25,955 bases of DNA, from contig JABUQX010126006.1 of assembly GCA_015478945.1 (NCBI GenBank), positions 1 to 25,955 of the forward strand. The letters run 5' to 3'. Source of the stretch: Trachelipus rathkii. Its lineage: Eukaryota > Arthropoda > Malacostraca > Isopoda > Trachelipodidae. Of the stretch, positions 1 to 12,443 are shown one piece after another. Position numbers and translations under genes: made by a program. The notes under the pieces were generated by a model. That model had not been told where the DNA came from and did not search any database. It saw nothing but the letters and a program-made list of their open reading frames with translations. Each line of letters opens with the position of its first letter. The stretch's first letter is position 1.

Positions 1-1490
1 TATATAGTATTATTTACTTATTCAAATATATGTTTATTATATATATATTATTGACATAAAATTCTTTCTATCAGAACTTAAGCATGTTAATTAAAAATAA
101 ATTACTGCAATCATATAATAATAATATTCAAATTAGGAAGAAAAAAAATATATAAAATATTATAAAAATACATACTAATATTACTAATAGAGTCAATAAT
201 TATATAAATTAAATATATCAAATAAATAATTAAAATATATATGAAATCATATAATATTATCCCTAATATCCTATCTTATTTACTATTCAATATATACCCA
301 TATATATCTAATTATATATTACTATCACATTAAATATATATATTATATAATATATATATACTTACTTATAATATATTAGTATTCTATATATATATATACA
401 GCTAGGTCGTAAGTGCAAACTCATAATAGTTAGAATAGCGGCTACTGGATGTAGATGCTGCTTGAACTTTTTAATTGCCGTATCCACTATATATACAGCT
501 ACAATATATTATATATTAATATATTAATCATATATATCATTTATTATATATTTAATATTATATAATATCATATATACTGTAATTAAATATCACTTTATAT
601 ATATATAATATATACCTATTTATATATTTAATATATATATAATAGTATATATCATATATATAATTATTATACATTATATATTGTATATACTATAATAACT
701 ATATGTATATATATATCTCACATTATATATATATATATAATTAATTTATATATTATATATATATATATATATCCACTATAACATATTATTAATATATATA
801 TATATATCATTAAGCTATTCATCTAAAAATATGGTAATATTAATATATTCATTATACTATACTTATATATCATATATTATACCTCATTATATATATACTT
901 AATATATATATTATAATATGTATATATATATATCATTACTATTAAATATATATATATATATATATTATTATATTATATATATATATATATTATATATTAT
1001 ATATTAAATTAATTATATATATCTATAACCTATAACAAATATATCTATATATTATAAAAAATATAATATTATAATTAAATTTATATTAATAATAAAAAAG
1101 TAAATGTTATTATATACTTGATTTTCTTAGATTAACTAGATAGTCTAACTTATAGTGTTTATTCTCATCGTACGTCTATCGCTTGCATATTAATATATTA
1201 TATTATATACTATACTAGTATATACTATATATTATATTTATATATATTATCTACTATATTAATTAACATATATTAATATAATATTATATTAATGTTTCTA
1301 TTATAAGTAAAATTAAATATGTAATCACCCAAAAAAACATCATATAGTCGAGAATATCGTACTGAAAAGCATAATAGAAAAATATACAAGAGAAATACAT
1401 ATAAAATAAGTTAAATTACATTTCATATTTTGTATCTACTATAATATATACTAAATACCAATCTACCCAGATACCTACACTATGATACAT
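1..1490. repeat. AT-rich microsatellite and low-complexity block
   Basis: This stretch is almost entirely A and T, with many short interrupted (AT)n and (TA)n runs. Two small islands of more mixed composition lie at about 405-490 and 1120-1190. No open frame of coding character and no recognisable domain is visible on either strand. It is best read as decayed dinucleotide repeat. Confidence 0.9.
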
Positions 1491-3250
1491 GTATTATATG
1501 TTACTTACAGTTTGCAATTATCTAATTCGGAAAACTGAATAGTCGAAAGAGATAAAGAAGTCAAGAGAAAGCATATCAAGTACTTATTGCATCTAAACCT
1601 AGGAAGTTTGGTATTATAAGAATGTATTCAATGGAACTCCGCTTCTTGATAACTGAACGGAGATAAATAATATTTGAAGCGATAAAATCTCAATATATCA
1701 TTTTTTGTGTTCAAAACTTATGTAATATCGTATATAGAGTATTCGTAAAAAACAGATTTAATATTCCAATGGAAATATATAATACAGAGCTTATTGAGAA
1801 TATTTGAGAGATATATATTATAAAGATAGCAAGCACACGTCGAGAGGAGTCCATATTACCCCTAATGTGAGGATTAAAACCAACTGATTTTAACAAGAAA
1901 AATAATGCACAGAGGAGAGAGATATTCCTTTCGAAACATCTCTTAGATTTCAGATAAAAAATGTAGGAGGAATCAAATATATTGAGGAGAATAAACACTC
2001 ATATGGAGACTATTAGAGAATTCAATGAATTATGATTTCTTAGAATATGCAGATAGTATCACAGTCAAAGTGTTTTAAGGCTTGGGTAACCTTCTCTATG
2101 AATTACAAAGATGGAGAAGAGTGTCTATAAAAGTGGTCGGACATAATTTGACGAGGTAGTGATAAGACACGGTTAGCTCACGTTACTATTATATATACGA
2201 GACTCTATTGTCTAGTCAGCACACTCTAATAATTATGAAATTGACAGAAATCCCTGGATTTAAGATGATTTCAAAAGATTGCACGCACCGAGATCCTTGC
2301 TACTACGCTCTACACTATGTGTTGGTCAATAAATGTCACCATATGAAATTATTGATCTATGTACACTCATTTTTCTAAAACCTCTCCTCGAAGCACATTG
2401 TTTTGTTTTGTATATGAGGACCTTCAATAATGCGCGCTAGAACCAAGATGTTGTTGGACATAGGTAAATCAAATGCAAGGAAGAAATAATGCAAAATAAA
2501 AGAGTAATATATAAGCGACTCTTCGGGCTTTGAGTTTGAGAGAATTAAGAGAGAGGAGTACACTCTACCGGTCTAGACTCTGAAAGAAGTATAGTCATTT
2601 TCCATGTTATCAATTATCCGAATGTCATACCTCCAGCTTACAGAGAGGCTTTCTTGTTCGAGATCAATTCAACTATTATATCTCCACGAAACTCTGGTAG
2701 TCCAAATCTAACGACATTCTTTTTGATCTCTTTCTACAACCGTAGTTATATTAATCTTCAAACTCTCCCGTATGATTCAAACTCTTCGTCACGGATAATG
2801 TATCGATTTCTAGAAGTATAATTTTCTGGTTAGTTCATACTTTTTCGGCGCCAATTAACGACTGTCCTGGTCCAGTATAAATAACTCACTATGAGAAAAG
2901 TAGTATTGAGCTGCATTGTGAAAGTATAGGTTCGGTATAAAATTTTTAAAGTAAAGTAGATTCCATTCACGCGTTTGAACGGTATACACTCTCTCAACAT
3001 ATGATATAATATCAGTATATGCGATTAACTTTAAATATGTAGAACAATTATTACTTGAGTGGCCAGGACAGAGTTCTAGGTAGAAACAACAATATTTTGC
3101 ACTACAAGACAAGTAGTGCTACTGGAGGAATAAAATAATTGTAAACATATTAGACTATGAACTGATTAGCTTGAAATAAAAAATTATAAGAAAGAAGAAT
3201 TTCTTCCTGTGACTCCACAATGAAATCGTGTACGATATAATATTTTGCCT
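1491..3250. other. Mixed-composition DNA, no gene recognised
   Basis: Composition is more balanced than the AT blocks on either side, which suggests an old inserted element. The open frames here are short (at most about 95 codons, minus strand 1711-1998) and resemble no family I recognise. On the plus strand, 2046-2057 would encode Y-A-D-S, reminiscent of the RT catalytic YADD box, but the RT motifs expected around it were not found. I make no functional call. Confidence 0.5.
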
Positions 3251-4530
3251 CCAGATGGCCGTAGATTTCTTTAAAAATCATAATCAAATGTTAAATTATT
3301 AAGTATAGCTATTTATTTAATAATAGTACTCTATTAATATTATTCATTTGAAAATATATATTACATAACACTAAAGTTTCAAATCCATTCTTAAAACTTT
3401 AATCTTTATTATTATGGTTTAATTAACTGCATATTTTGCATTTATGCGTAAATATTATTTATATATTCCATTATTGTGTATACTTTCATATTTGTAGAAT
3501 ACATGTAATGTATCGTGGGTCTCTAATTTAGTTCTTTATTCTAAACTAGTTTAGTTTTAATTTTTTGTTTATCTAGAAGGAAACTAATATTTTGAAATAC
3601 ATTAATAATTAGTAATTTTATTTTAAGTTAATTTAATTAGATTAAATTTTATATTATCTGATTTAAATTAATAAGATATATTTATCTCGTTAACTAATTA
3701 AGGTATAAATTTCATATTTTATAAACTGTTGTAGAATTAAGATTTAACGTTTGAGTTACTACATTTATTTATTTTTACCTTATCCTAATTATATATATAT
3801 ATACATTCTAAACTAATAACAGCTATTAGCAGCAGTAAAGTAAACTTATTCTCATAAAAACATAAAAAATTATTATATAATAATAAACATACACATAAGA
3901 TACTAATACTATTCGGAGTAAAGTATAATAACAAGTCAAATTATTATATGATATGATACATTAACTGTAGTAATTATAGTAGTAATAATTTTAAAAGGGC
4001 AAATAAAAATTATTAATAATTTTAATCTTTTTCCTTTTTTTGTGTGTTATTATTATATATCATAAAATAATAGCTAAGTAAGAAACGGTAAATTAGACTT
4101 TTTTGGAATGAATTATCGAAAACGGACATTATTAAGCTAAGCACCTCTTAATATTCTGATATTATTAAACTTTGTACTTACACGGTTTTTATCAGGAACA
4201 TTATGATCTAGATAAATAAAAACCTTTGATTATTTATTACGTTAGAATTTCAGGAGGTTAAGAAATTAATCTAGATATTAAAAATTTTTTAGATATATTA
4301 ATTATCCTCAATAAAAAATATAAAATAAAATTAATTATATAATTAAAAAACTTTTAATAATATTAGTAAAATTTTATATATTAATCCCTATTGTCACTAA
4401 TTCTATTAGATATATAAAAATTTGTAGTAATTTTTTACTTTAAAAATTAATATCTATCTTTGTCCACTAAATACCTAACGAAAATATATTTAATTAATAT
4501 ATTAATATAATATATTATATGTTACAAATC
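3251..4530. repeat. AT-rich low-complexity DNA
   Basis: The stretch is AT-rich with many short A and T runs and short (AT)n patches, for example near 3790-3805 and 4490-4520. No domain, RNA gene or structured repeat is visible. Confidence 0.8.
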
Positions 4531-5270
4531 AATGATTTACATAAGACATAAAAACTAATAAAATAGGTATATAACCTACGTTTTGCTCAGCATTTAGGTC
4601 AGAGAGAGCAGAGGTCAAACTTTTAGAATAAATTGCAATTTTATCTCTTGTTTTCTTAAACTGTGCTGCGCATTGCACTATAAAGATTCGAACACCTCTC
4701 AAGTTGTTCATCAATAACATCACTTGCGTGATATGCAGATTTCCACATTAATGAGTAATATGAATTATGTAATCTATTCCCCCAGCATCGAAATCGGTAA
4801 TGCAAAATTGACAGAGATTAAATTTTATGAAAAAAATTATGAAGGTTCATAGTTAATTGAGATATTTACTGATGAGAATTATAGTCAGTGATTAATAGTC
4901 AAGTTTGGGTATTAGTTAATACTAGATAATAAGAGATGCTGTAATGTGGATGTCGGTAAATGTGGTGCCGGATGGGAAGTAGAGGCGTGGAATAGACGAG
5001 AGTATATGCATGTGTATTTAAACAAATACTGCGCGAAAATATTACACCTTTTTTTATATTATATTAATATCATACTATGAGTAAACTTTAATAATTTATC
5101 AACCTGTTCTGACCGGAGACATCCGCACATAATACCAAATCAATTATGGTCTACTGATTAGATTAGCTCTTACTCTCACACTGTATTGCTGCGTGACGTC
5201 GTCTCGTCATCTCTTATACTTACACCACCTTTGCTACCAACAACCACCACAACAAACACAAACCTCACAC
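4531..5270. other. Unrecognised intergenic DNA
   Basis: Composition is mixed. A GT/purine-rich patch at about 4920-5010 and a CA-rich patch at about 5225-5270 are visible. The 64-codon minus frame at 4529-4723 has no recognisable motif. Nothing here supports a gene call. Confidence 0.5.
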
Positions 5271-5400
5271 ACATTTTCTCTTTTTTTTCTCTTCTAACTA
5301 ATTACCTTCCTCTCTGCTCTCTATCTCTCTCATCACTCTTCTCTCTCTCTAATAACTCTTCTCATCTCTATCTCTCCTCACCCGCATCCTCTCTCATTAT
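5271..5400 (+). repeat. CT-rich (polypyrimidine) tract
   Basis: About 130 bases are almost purely pyrimidine on the plus strand, made of imperfect CT, CTCT and TCTC units with a few A interruptions. The overlapping open frame at 5186-5416 translates to a Ser/Leu-rich string. That is what such a repeat gives by chance, so it is not called as a gene. Confidence 0.85.
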
Positions 5401-5739
5401 TAGTCTGACTCACTAATATAAGTATAATATATATAACAGGGTGCGCCTAGCAATTAGGCAATATATATATTTATATTATGGCCCCTTATTATACTAATCA
5501 CACTGAGCGTACTATATTCGTAATATAGTAGTAGTTATCACACCACAGAGCACACATCACTACATATACTTACACACTAATAAAAATCTACATATTTTAT
5601 ACATTTATTTTTTTTAAAATATATATATAAACATTGTCAACAACACAACCACACCATCATCACGAGCTGCCACACCACAACAATCAAGGAGAAGGGGCAG
5701 CTAGTAATTGAGCGACACATACAAGTTTATATGCATCAA
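5401..5739. other. Unrecognised AT-rich spacer
   Basis: Mostly AT-rich, with a CA-rich patch at about 5640-5690. An 11-mer at 5443-5453 (GCGCCTAGCAA) recurs in reverse complement at 16964-16974. No coding signal was seen. Confidence 0.5.
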
Positions 5740-7545
5740 CTATACTTTTGAAATATATACGTTGCTAAGATGAGTAGAGTCAGAGAGACCAGAGAGCTTT
5801 AAATCAGAAGAGAGACAATTTATTATCATCAGGAAACACTCAGAGATGAAGAATTGAGAATTCTTATCAGAACAGTGGCTAGGAAAGATGGATAAGCATC
5901 CAACTATTCTTGTTCGGAGACAGAGCACAGTATGACGTATTACTCAAATAATATTCAATTCACTATTTCCCACCATTATATAAGATAGCGAACATTAAGA
6001 TCATGAGAGGAGCACCACGGCATATAGTCCTATTAAAAGTAAAAGGTCGTCAGAGTAATAGAGGTGGTGTAGATATCGATCGAAGTGAGAATAATATTTA
6101 CTCGTAAGCAACCATAGACTGCTAAGCTGGATACCTTATAAGATTAAATAAGAATGAATATATAAAATGCACCATAACAATGATCAAAGAGCGTATATAT
6201 CACGCAGCAAAGAGAATAGTAAGAGTACAATAAATACTAGTGAAGTAAATAAAATGTGCAGAGAAAAATCAAGTAAATATTTAATAGCCTTTATGTGTAC
6301 TTTGCACTCGACACAACTAATTCCAAATCACTGGGTACTGGAGAGTGATCTGTCACGAGTATATATCTTGCGACGTAAACCATACAAAGTGGCGAATGAG
6401 GCCCTGTATAAGCTGGATAGCAAACTGAGAGTAGGAAAAAAAAGTAATCTGCAAGTCTAAACCAAGAACTTTCCAGTTTTCTTTGAGCCGCCCTAGGCAA
6501 CCCGTTGTGATGTGAGGTTCCAAGTATTTTTTGTTATTAATGTTAAAGTGCCAAGGATGAAATATATTTGTAATCAACAGGAAGATGACGAGAGAACGTA
6601 GAATAGAGATAGAGAATAGTTTAAAAGGTGTCTTAGAGAGGGCTGTAGAAGTCCTATAAATTTTATTAATGTAATTAAAAATTATCTACAAGGTTGAGAC
6701 AATACTCCCATCCCAGAAATTCTATACCAGTTATAGTTTCCAGTCTCGAGAATAGAATCGGAAAGAGATATAATAAATGATATACCAATTCTATGAGAAG
6801 TAAAAAGATGGAGAGGTCAGAATTTGAAATAATTGAATGAATGAAGTGTAACGAGTCATCTGGCATATAGAGTTTAGAATAGAAGTTTTAGATGTGCAGT
6901 GTAAAGAAGTCATTAATGAAAAGTAGGAATAAAATGAGTTATGAGAGAATAAGAACAGAACAATTGCAATGGAAGATATAAGATATGAAATTAGAAAAAA
7001 AAAGTAAGTACTGCCAAATACACACACCATACACAACATCCATATTTAGCGAATTTGAAAGAAAAACTAGACATAAGTTAGACATAAGAGAAGGAGGAAA
7101 CCCAAAGGAGGGAGAGCTTGGAGAGCAGTGACAGTCATAGCCATACCCGGTCCAAATGCCTTGGATATGTCAAGAGCCACCAAACAACAAGTCTCCCGTA
7201 GTTCCTGAGGAAAAAAACCATAAAAATAAGCAGTTTAGATAGGAAAGTATATCGTCATAGACCTATCGAGTGCCGAAAGTCCGATACTATGGATGATCGG
7301 AAGAAGAGAGTGAAATGTAGACTCAAAAAATCACCAGATTGAAATCTTAATAAGAAATGAGAGTTGAGTAAGGGTTTCAAAGATCTTTGATAGAAAAATA
7401 ATAAGTGAGAGCTTATAGCGCGATAGTTAGAAGGATCAGAGCGCTTTCCTTTTTTATCGGAACAGGTTGAACATGTGCAGTAGACTTAATCCAAACAATA
7501 GAATATAAGAATTATTCCTGGATGAAGAATATAAATAAAAAGTTG
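5740..7545 (-). pseudogene. Jockey-type non-LTR retrotransposon RT relic (left arm)
   Basis: This is a decayed reverse transcriptase of the jockey/LINE type, whose intact form copies element RNA into DNA at the insertion site. Reading the minus strand from about 7545, several RT blocks appear in order. There is a P-V-P-x-K-K-G...S-D-P-S-N-Y-R-A block near 7413-7480. A G-L/S-A-L-like stretch includes the word shared with the right copy at 7266-7279. A V-A-L-D-I-S-K-A-F block carrying a catalytic Asp lies at 7154-7180. A degraded catalytic box reads M-P-D-D-S-L-H with DD at 6855-6860, where YADD is usual. A late F-S-Y-S-Q-F...G-L-I-R block lies at about 6365-6445. These blocks sit in different frames separated by stops, so no protein can be made. 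The endonuclease half is missing. Homology fades below about 6.3 kb, and the 5740 boundary is approximate. A matching inverted relic lies at 15500-16620. Confidence 0.82.
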
Positions 7546-7564
7546 AACATGGGGCGGAGTCAGC

Positions 7565-7621
7565 ATATATATATATATATTATAGCCTTATACCTAATAA
7601 AAATATAATATAATAAAATAT

Positions 7622-7657
<36 letters not shown>

Positions 7658-7736
7658 ATGAGCAATATTATACAAATATAATATATATCATATATATATA
7701 TATATATAATAATATATATATATATATATTTTAAAT
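7565..7736. repeat. (AT)n microsatellite
   Basis: Long interrupted AT/TA runs separate the RT relic from the conserved core. An AT-rich tract also occupies the equivalent place in the right arm (about 15220-15290). Confidence 0.93.
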
Positions 7737-7739
7737 AGT

Positions 7740-8085
7740 TCTTCCTTCTCAAAGTTTTTTTTTCTTACGTTTTTCTGTAGTTCGATTCGCAGGATTAACT
7801 TTAACATTTAAAAATCAATCTAAATTCACAGAAGCCGTCTCCGCCATCCGATATGGGCATGAACTGCCCCCATTTTTAATGGGTTAAAAAAGTTATTTAA
7901 TAGTACATTTATTCTCATTATTTATTTCGTTTTAATTTTTGCATAAATAATTTCAATTTATTTTGACCAACTTTAGCCAAAAAATAAGAGAATTTTAACG
8001 TAACATCACGAAATTTGCAAAATAGATCGTTTCTATAATGTAACTCGTGCTTTCAACGAGTAGCACGAGTGCAGAGTCGCCTCTG
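7740..8085 (-). repeat. Conserved hairpin-bearing core, left copy
   Basis: This segment is repeated in reverse complement at 14681-15050. The best part is 7831-8085. It includes a perfect 28-bp match (7834-7861 against 14904-14931) and a near-identical block around 7999-8042. It also holds a 9-bp stem, ACTCGTGCT at 8043-8051 pairing with AGCACGAGT at 8062-8070 across a 10-base loop. Similarity outside 7831 is weaker but traceable to about 7740. No protein is encoded. It could be the terminal or leader part of an uncharacterised mobile element, or simply part of an inverted segmental duplication. The strand is set to match the right copy as plus. Confidence 0.88.
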
Positions 8086-8235
8086 ATATATATTATATAT
8101 AGATATATATATATATTATAATATTAATATATATATATATATATTATATATATATATAGTAATATATATAACTCACCTATATTAATACGATAATTATTAT
8201 ATATAAATATATTAATAATAAGTTAAATATTATAT
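8086..8235. repeat. (AT)n microsatellite next to left core
   Basis: Interrupted AT repeats begin directly at the core edge. The right core has the same kind of tract at 14535-14675 on its matching side. Confidence 0.9.
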
Positions 8236-8470
8236 ATAAATATAGTTTTGAAAAACGGTTTTTTTTTAATTCGTTTTTTTTTTGAAAAAAAAAAAACACA
8301 AATAATATATTATTTTATAATTAAATACAAATTGTTTTTATATTTTGTTTTTTTTAAATATTACTATTCTTTTTCAGTGGTTAAATCTATACTTTAACAT
8401 GTTTTTAAATTATACAGTATGTACATACTCAATTTTCACGCGCCTAAACTATTGACTATTATACTCTGAT
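8236..8470 (-). repeat. Inner arm segment, left copy (T/A-run rich)
   Basis: Runs of T and A are followed by a less repetitive piece ending near 8460. Its reverse complement aligns by eye with 14335-14530. Shared landmarks include an oligo-T/oligo-A pair with AATTCG between, an ACATG-TTTTT stretch, an ACAGTAT word and a final ATTGACTATTA word (about 8451-8461 against 14346-14356). It is non-coding. Confidence 0.65.
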
Positions 8471-8726
8471 ATTTATATATATTTAATATGTAAATTTTAT
8501 ACTATTATATATATTATATTATTACTTTATTATATTTCATTATCACTAGTAGTATATATATTGATATTATCTGATTATTATAAGATAATAGAAATGTATA
8601 TTTAGTATAGTCACTAGGTTACTAGTTAAAATATATACTATATTAAATATATAACATAATATATTATATAATAATATATTTATAAAATAAATATATATTA
8701 ATATATATATGATAAAAAAAAATGAT
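8471..8726. repeat. AT-rich low-complexity DNA
   Basis: Interrupted AT repeats with no other signal. The corresponding right-arm interval is 14188-14334. Confidence 0.85.
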
Positions 8727-11340
8727 GGTATAAACAGGTGTTTTGGGGTGTCAGGAGAAAGATGAGAAATGGTAAGGAAGTTGATTTTGATTTTTCTGTG
8801 AGGGGAGAGGATGGTTGTGTTAAAGTAATACTTTTCTTAAAACACAGAGTATCTCATAAGTATTATATAGAAGTTTGAGTAGGAAAGTAGGTGGTATCTA
8901 AGTGAAAAGTATGAAATGGATTTTGTGTTGGTGAAGAAGGGATGTTGAAGTATGTATTGGATGTTAAATCAGTGAGGGGTTTGAGGAATAGGTAATTTAA
9001 TCAGGAAATCAATTATGTTTTGAATTCCTATGTAACATTAAAGTATATAAAGTGGGTAGACTTAAGGATGGTAGAGGGAGGTGAATACGTAGAGGAAGTG
9101 GTAAATTAAGAGTTGAAGTTTAAGTGAACAAGGTAATAAGGATTAAGTATGTAAGACGCTCGCGAAGTTAAATCAGAATTTTTAATGTCAACAAAGTGGA
9201 AGTTAGAGAAAAGGACATATACCAAATGGAAAGGATAAGCAAATAGAAAGCTGTTTATAGTGCAAAAGAAGTATGTGGGTGTGCTAAGTAGGAAGTAAGT
9301 AATAATGATAACAGTGAGTGGTGGAAAAAAGAGGTGATGATGTAAGCGGTTAAAAGTATAAAAAGTAGTGTGGTTGAATGTACTAAAAGCAAATGATAGA
9401 AGTTTTCAAAAATAGAAAGATGCTTGGAATTATATAAGTAGGAGAAAAGAAGAGGTAATATATATATATAAAGATGCATACGTAAGAGAAAAGAAGAGGT
9501 AAATTAAACACAGTTTATGTGAAAAGGTTAAGGTGAATTATGGGACTAACACAAGGAATAGGAAAGTACTCTTCACTGTAGATAAAGGTAGCGCAGAAAA
9601 GGTTAATGAATTTAGATAAGGGTAATACCTGCTTAGAATATATGAACAGGGAGGTGTTTTTGTAGCTGATTATAGAATATTTATAATAATTAATGGATGT
9701 GAGTGGAGTTGTTGATTATTTTAGGATAAAGAATCGAATAATATTGATTAAAATTCATTCCGTTTTTTTAATCATTTAGATGCATCTTCATATATAATAT
9801 CAAAACCATGAATAACCTTCCGATTAAAAGAATCTCTTTTCCTGAACCTTTGCCAATAAGACTATATTCATTTGATTCTTGAAAACTATTTTGAAAATTC
9901 GGACTCCTGTAATTACCTACCTATATCTATGGACAATCAACGTTGAATTATGAAGAGATGAGATGTTGGATAATAGACTGAATAATCCCTGAAAAATGTA
10001 GTGTGGGTTTTGATTATGAATAAATATATAATAATAAACTTTTTTACATTAATTCAACTTTTTTTTTTTTTTTTTTCTTTACAATCACTATCTAGTAAGT
10101 AAAAGGAATAGGTATATTGTGGGGAGTACCGATTTATTAGCAATTAATGCATGTGCTATCATGTATAATGGGCTATTAAAGTGAATAACAGTTGAAGTAT
10201 CGGTAAAATCTGCACAGGCTAATCAGATGAAAACTTATCACTGGTGTATAAAAATATATCAAGATTACCTTTACTTTGTCTCAGACACGCGAAAGGCAAC
10301 AAGGATATGCGATGATTGGATTGAATCTTGAATTGGTAATATAAATCTCTTTTTATATGGACGAGAGATATTATAGTCTTCAGGAAGAGATTTGAGGAGA
10401 GATATCAGTATATTAGTACTTATTACCTTATTATATAAAGGGTAAGGAGAATAGGGAAAACTGTAGTAAATTAATAGAGTATTTAGTTTATTTAGTATTG
10501 TAAGGGAAGATATATACTGGTGTTTTGGTCGAAGAGGTCGGCGCACAGTAAGTGGCTGTTATATATCTATATATGGTGAAGACAAGAGAGTGCGTGATTT
10601 ATAGTGAATTAGTTTCCAGAGGTTAATAAGTGTGGAATGCTACATTATTCTTTTAGATGCAAATACTGACTACCGACAGACATAACAATGAGAGAGGAGA
10701 TATCATCAATTTGTATTTTTTCATAGGTCTTTATGGAGTTTTACTATCTAATACGGTAATGATACAGGGTTAAAGGAACACGCACGAGTCCTTATCATGC
10801 AGGCTGTCTAGTTGAGGAGAATATATATGTGTTTGCGTGATTAGGTCTCTGATATTGGAATCAAAAGTATGAATGACTGACGATAGTGTTGAGTTAACTA
10901 ATACCTTATGAAGAAAGACATTCATTCCATTGGTTTACAAATGATCTGGTTTAGGAATTATATTTAGCGGAGTGGACGGGGCAGGGTTGCTCGTTTGTGT
11001 CTCCTTGTTGTCTATTTCCAATTTTAGTATAATCGGACTCGGGTTTATGAAGAGAATTTTGGTATCGGTGGGCGTGACAATGGTAAAAATTGGTGTTTCA
11101 GTAAATTGGTAGTGGGAGATTGTAGGGTGAGAGCACCCTCATTATGGGTTCTAGCCTCTAACTCCCCCATAAATCTGTTTATATATATATTTATCACCTC
11201 ATTCTGTTACGGTGGATGATTTGGTTTTTTGTGTGGCGAATTCTCTGAAATAGAGGTCTTTCTTGAAGAGGAGGTGGTAGTATTATGATTTCGATCAGTG
11301 GTGCTCTGTAAATAACGGATGGGAAATTTTTGAATAAGTA
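8727..11340 (+). pseudogene. RTE-type LINE endonuclease/RT relic
   Basis: This is a decayed RTE-like non-LTR retrotransposon on the plus strand. The linker after the endonuclease shows S-E-W-W-K-K-E-V near 9318-9345, where this family usually has a W-W-W-N-(D/E)-E-V box. It is followed by R-C-L-E-L-Y-K near 9419-9440 and an N-R-K-V-L-F stretch near 9555-9575. The RT part resumes with K-G-K-E-N-R-E-N-C near 10440. G-K-I-Y-T-G-V-L-V lies at about 10503-10530, matching the G-K-I-Y-A-G-I-L block. G-I-K-S-M lies near 10860, and G-C-x-x-V-S-P in the area of 10980-11010. The catalytic box is degraded to V-D-D-L-V-F-C, with DD at 11215-11220. Stops and frameshifts occur throughout. The C-terminal part is not seen after about 11340. 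A different RTE copy supplies such a tail at 18684-19169. The start is set by the edge shared with the right arm. Confidence 0.8.
9640..10130. mobile_element. Probable insertion inside the RTE relic, with poly-T
   Basis: The RTE homology stops near 9640 and resumes near 10190. That leaves several hundred bases more than the family normally has between these blocks. The interval has a different base composition and contains 18 consecutive T at 10059-10076, which could be the poly-A tail of a minus-strand retroposed copy. No domain is recognised inside it. Both boundaries are estimates and no target-site duplication was confirmed. Confidence 0.4.
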
Positions 11341-12240
11341 AAATCTGGTCTACCGAGAATAGAGATATTACCGTTTTATTCTTGTTTTGTTTGATTGATG
11401 TAGAATGAGACCTTATCTGACCTTACTTTGTTGGCCTTATTGTACGAACTAATTTTATATAAGTCTAATCCTCAGTGGAAGTTATTGTTAGAAATGGGAG
11501 CAGACCACTACTACTGGTTCTATTACAAGCTCTTTCTGATTGTTCTATATATTATAATTTAGGCTTGTCATGGTTATACCATATATATCTTTAATGTTGG
11601 ATGTAGAAAAGTAAGGAACGGATGATGCAGAGTGTATAAGGATATATATATGCTACTCTTTTAAAAGTTGTGAATCAGAGCAGTATAGCCTGTTTGGTCC
11701 CTCTCGGTTGCATAAATTAAAGGGTCCGTTGTGAATAAGGTACAGAGTAGGACCATCTACAGTCTTTATGACTCTTATTGCTGCTATTGAGGCCTCTTTT
11801 CCTGAGAGTGACGCTGTATGTTGTTATCCATAATATTGTTGTTATTGTAATAGTTATGAAGACTTAATAGGTCCACTGGATTTAAGAAGTATTGGCATCT
11901 ATTACCGATTTTGCTTCCAGATTTATAATGTACCAGAGTGTACAATTATTCTCTTTGATTGTCATTCACTTTATACTGAATATTTAACCCTATGGCGAAA
12001 AAGTACGTATTCTTACGATATAACTATCAATTTCTATATGGAGTCAGATATGTCTAAGTTATTTGTAGACGACACTATAATTTGAGATAATATAAATTAC
12101 CCATTGTTAGGGAATTGAAAACATATTTTTTAATACATACGCACGTACCACTATGTTATATTAATATAAAATATATATACTTTGAATATATATAATAATC
12201 TATATTTATATATATGTGTTATACTACTCTGGTGTGAGTC
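11341..12240. other. Unrecognised DNA near the duplication axis
   Basis: Composition is mixed with short AT repeats at about 12160-12215. No domain or RNA gene is recognised. The mirror axis of the inverted duplication falls near 11.4-11.6 kb, but no close palindrome is visible there. Confidence 0.5.
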
Positions 12241-12385
12241 TCGAATAGAATAGGGGTAAAATAAATTATTCGATGAGAAACTAAATGAATCAGAATGTTT
12301 GATGATAATGGTTTGGTGTCATTAGTGGAGAAGTCGTAGACCACGGAAATTTCTCGGCCCCTGGGATACTCTGTTGTCAATTTTT

Positions 12386-12443
12386 TTCCGGTTCCGGTTA
12401 CGATAGAGAATTTCTTATTGAAAATTTCTGGCCAGAACCGGAA
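12386..12443. repeat. Inverted repeat, 12-bp arms
   Basis: TTCCGGTTCCGG at 12386-12397 pairs with CCAGAACCGGAA at 12432-12443, with one mismatch or wobble position in 12 and a 34-base spacer. It is GC-rich compared with its surroundings. It could be a terminal or subterminal inverted repeat, or an RNA hairpin. No element boundary was recognised. Confidence 0.65.

Noticed and set aside
2046..2057. Y-A-D-S on the plus strand as an RT catalytic box
   Set aside because: None of the other RT blocks could be found at the expected distances, and a four-residue match is weak alone.
1711..3112. Minus-strand open frames of 62-95 codons as host genes
   Set aside because: No domain, no splice-linked partner frames, and composition expected of random AT-rich sequence.
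5186..5416. 76-codon plus frame as a small Ser/Leu-rich protein
   Set aside because: It is the translation of the CT-rich tract and carries no other coding evidence.
7775..7800. Pol III B box (TTCGATTCG word) in the left core flank
   Set aside because: It lacks the full GGTTCGANNCC consensus, has no A box at the right spacing, and is not kept in the right copy.
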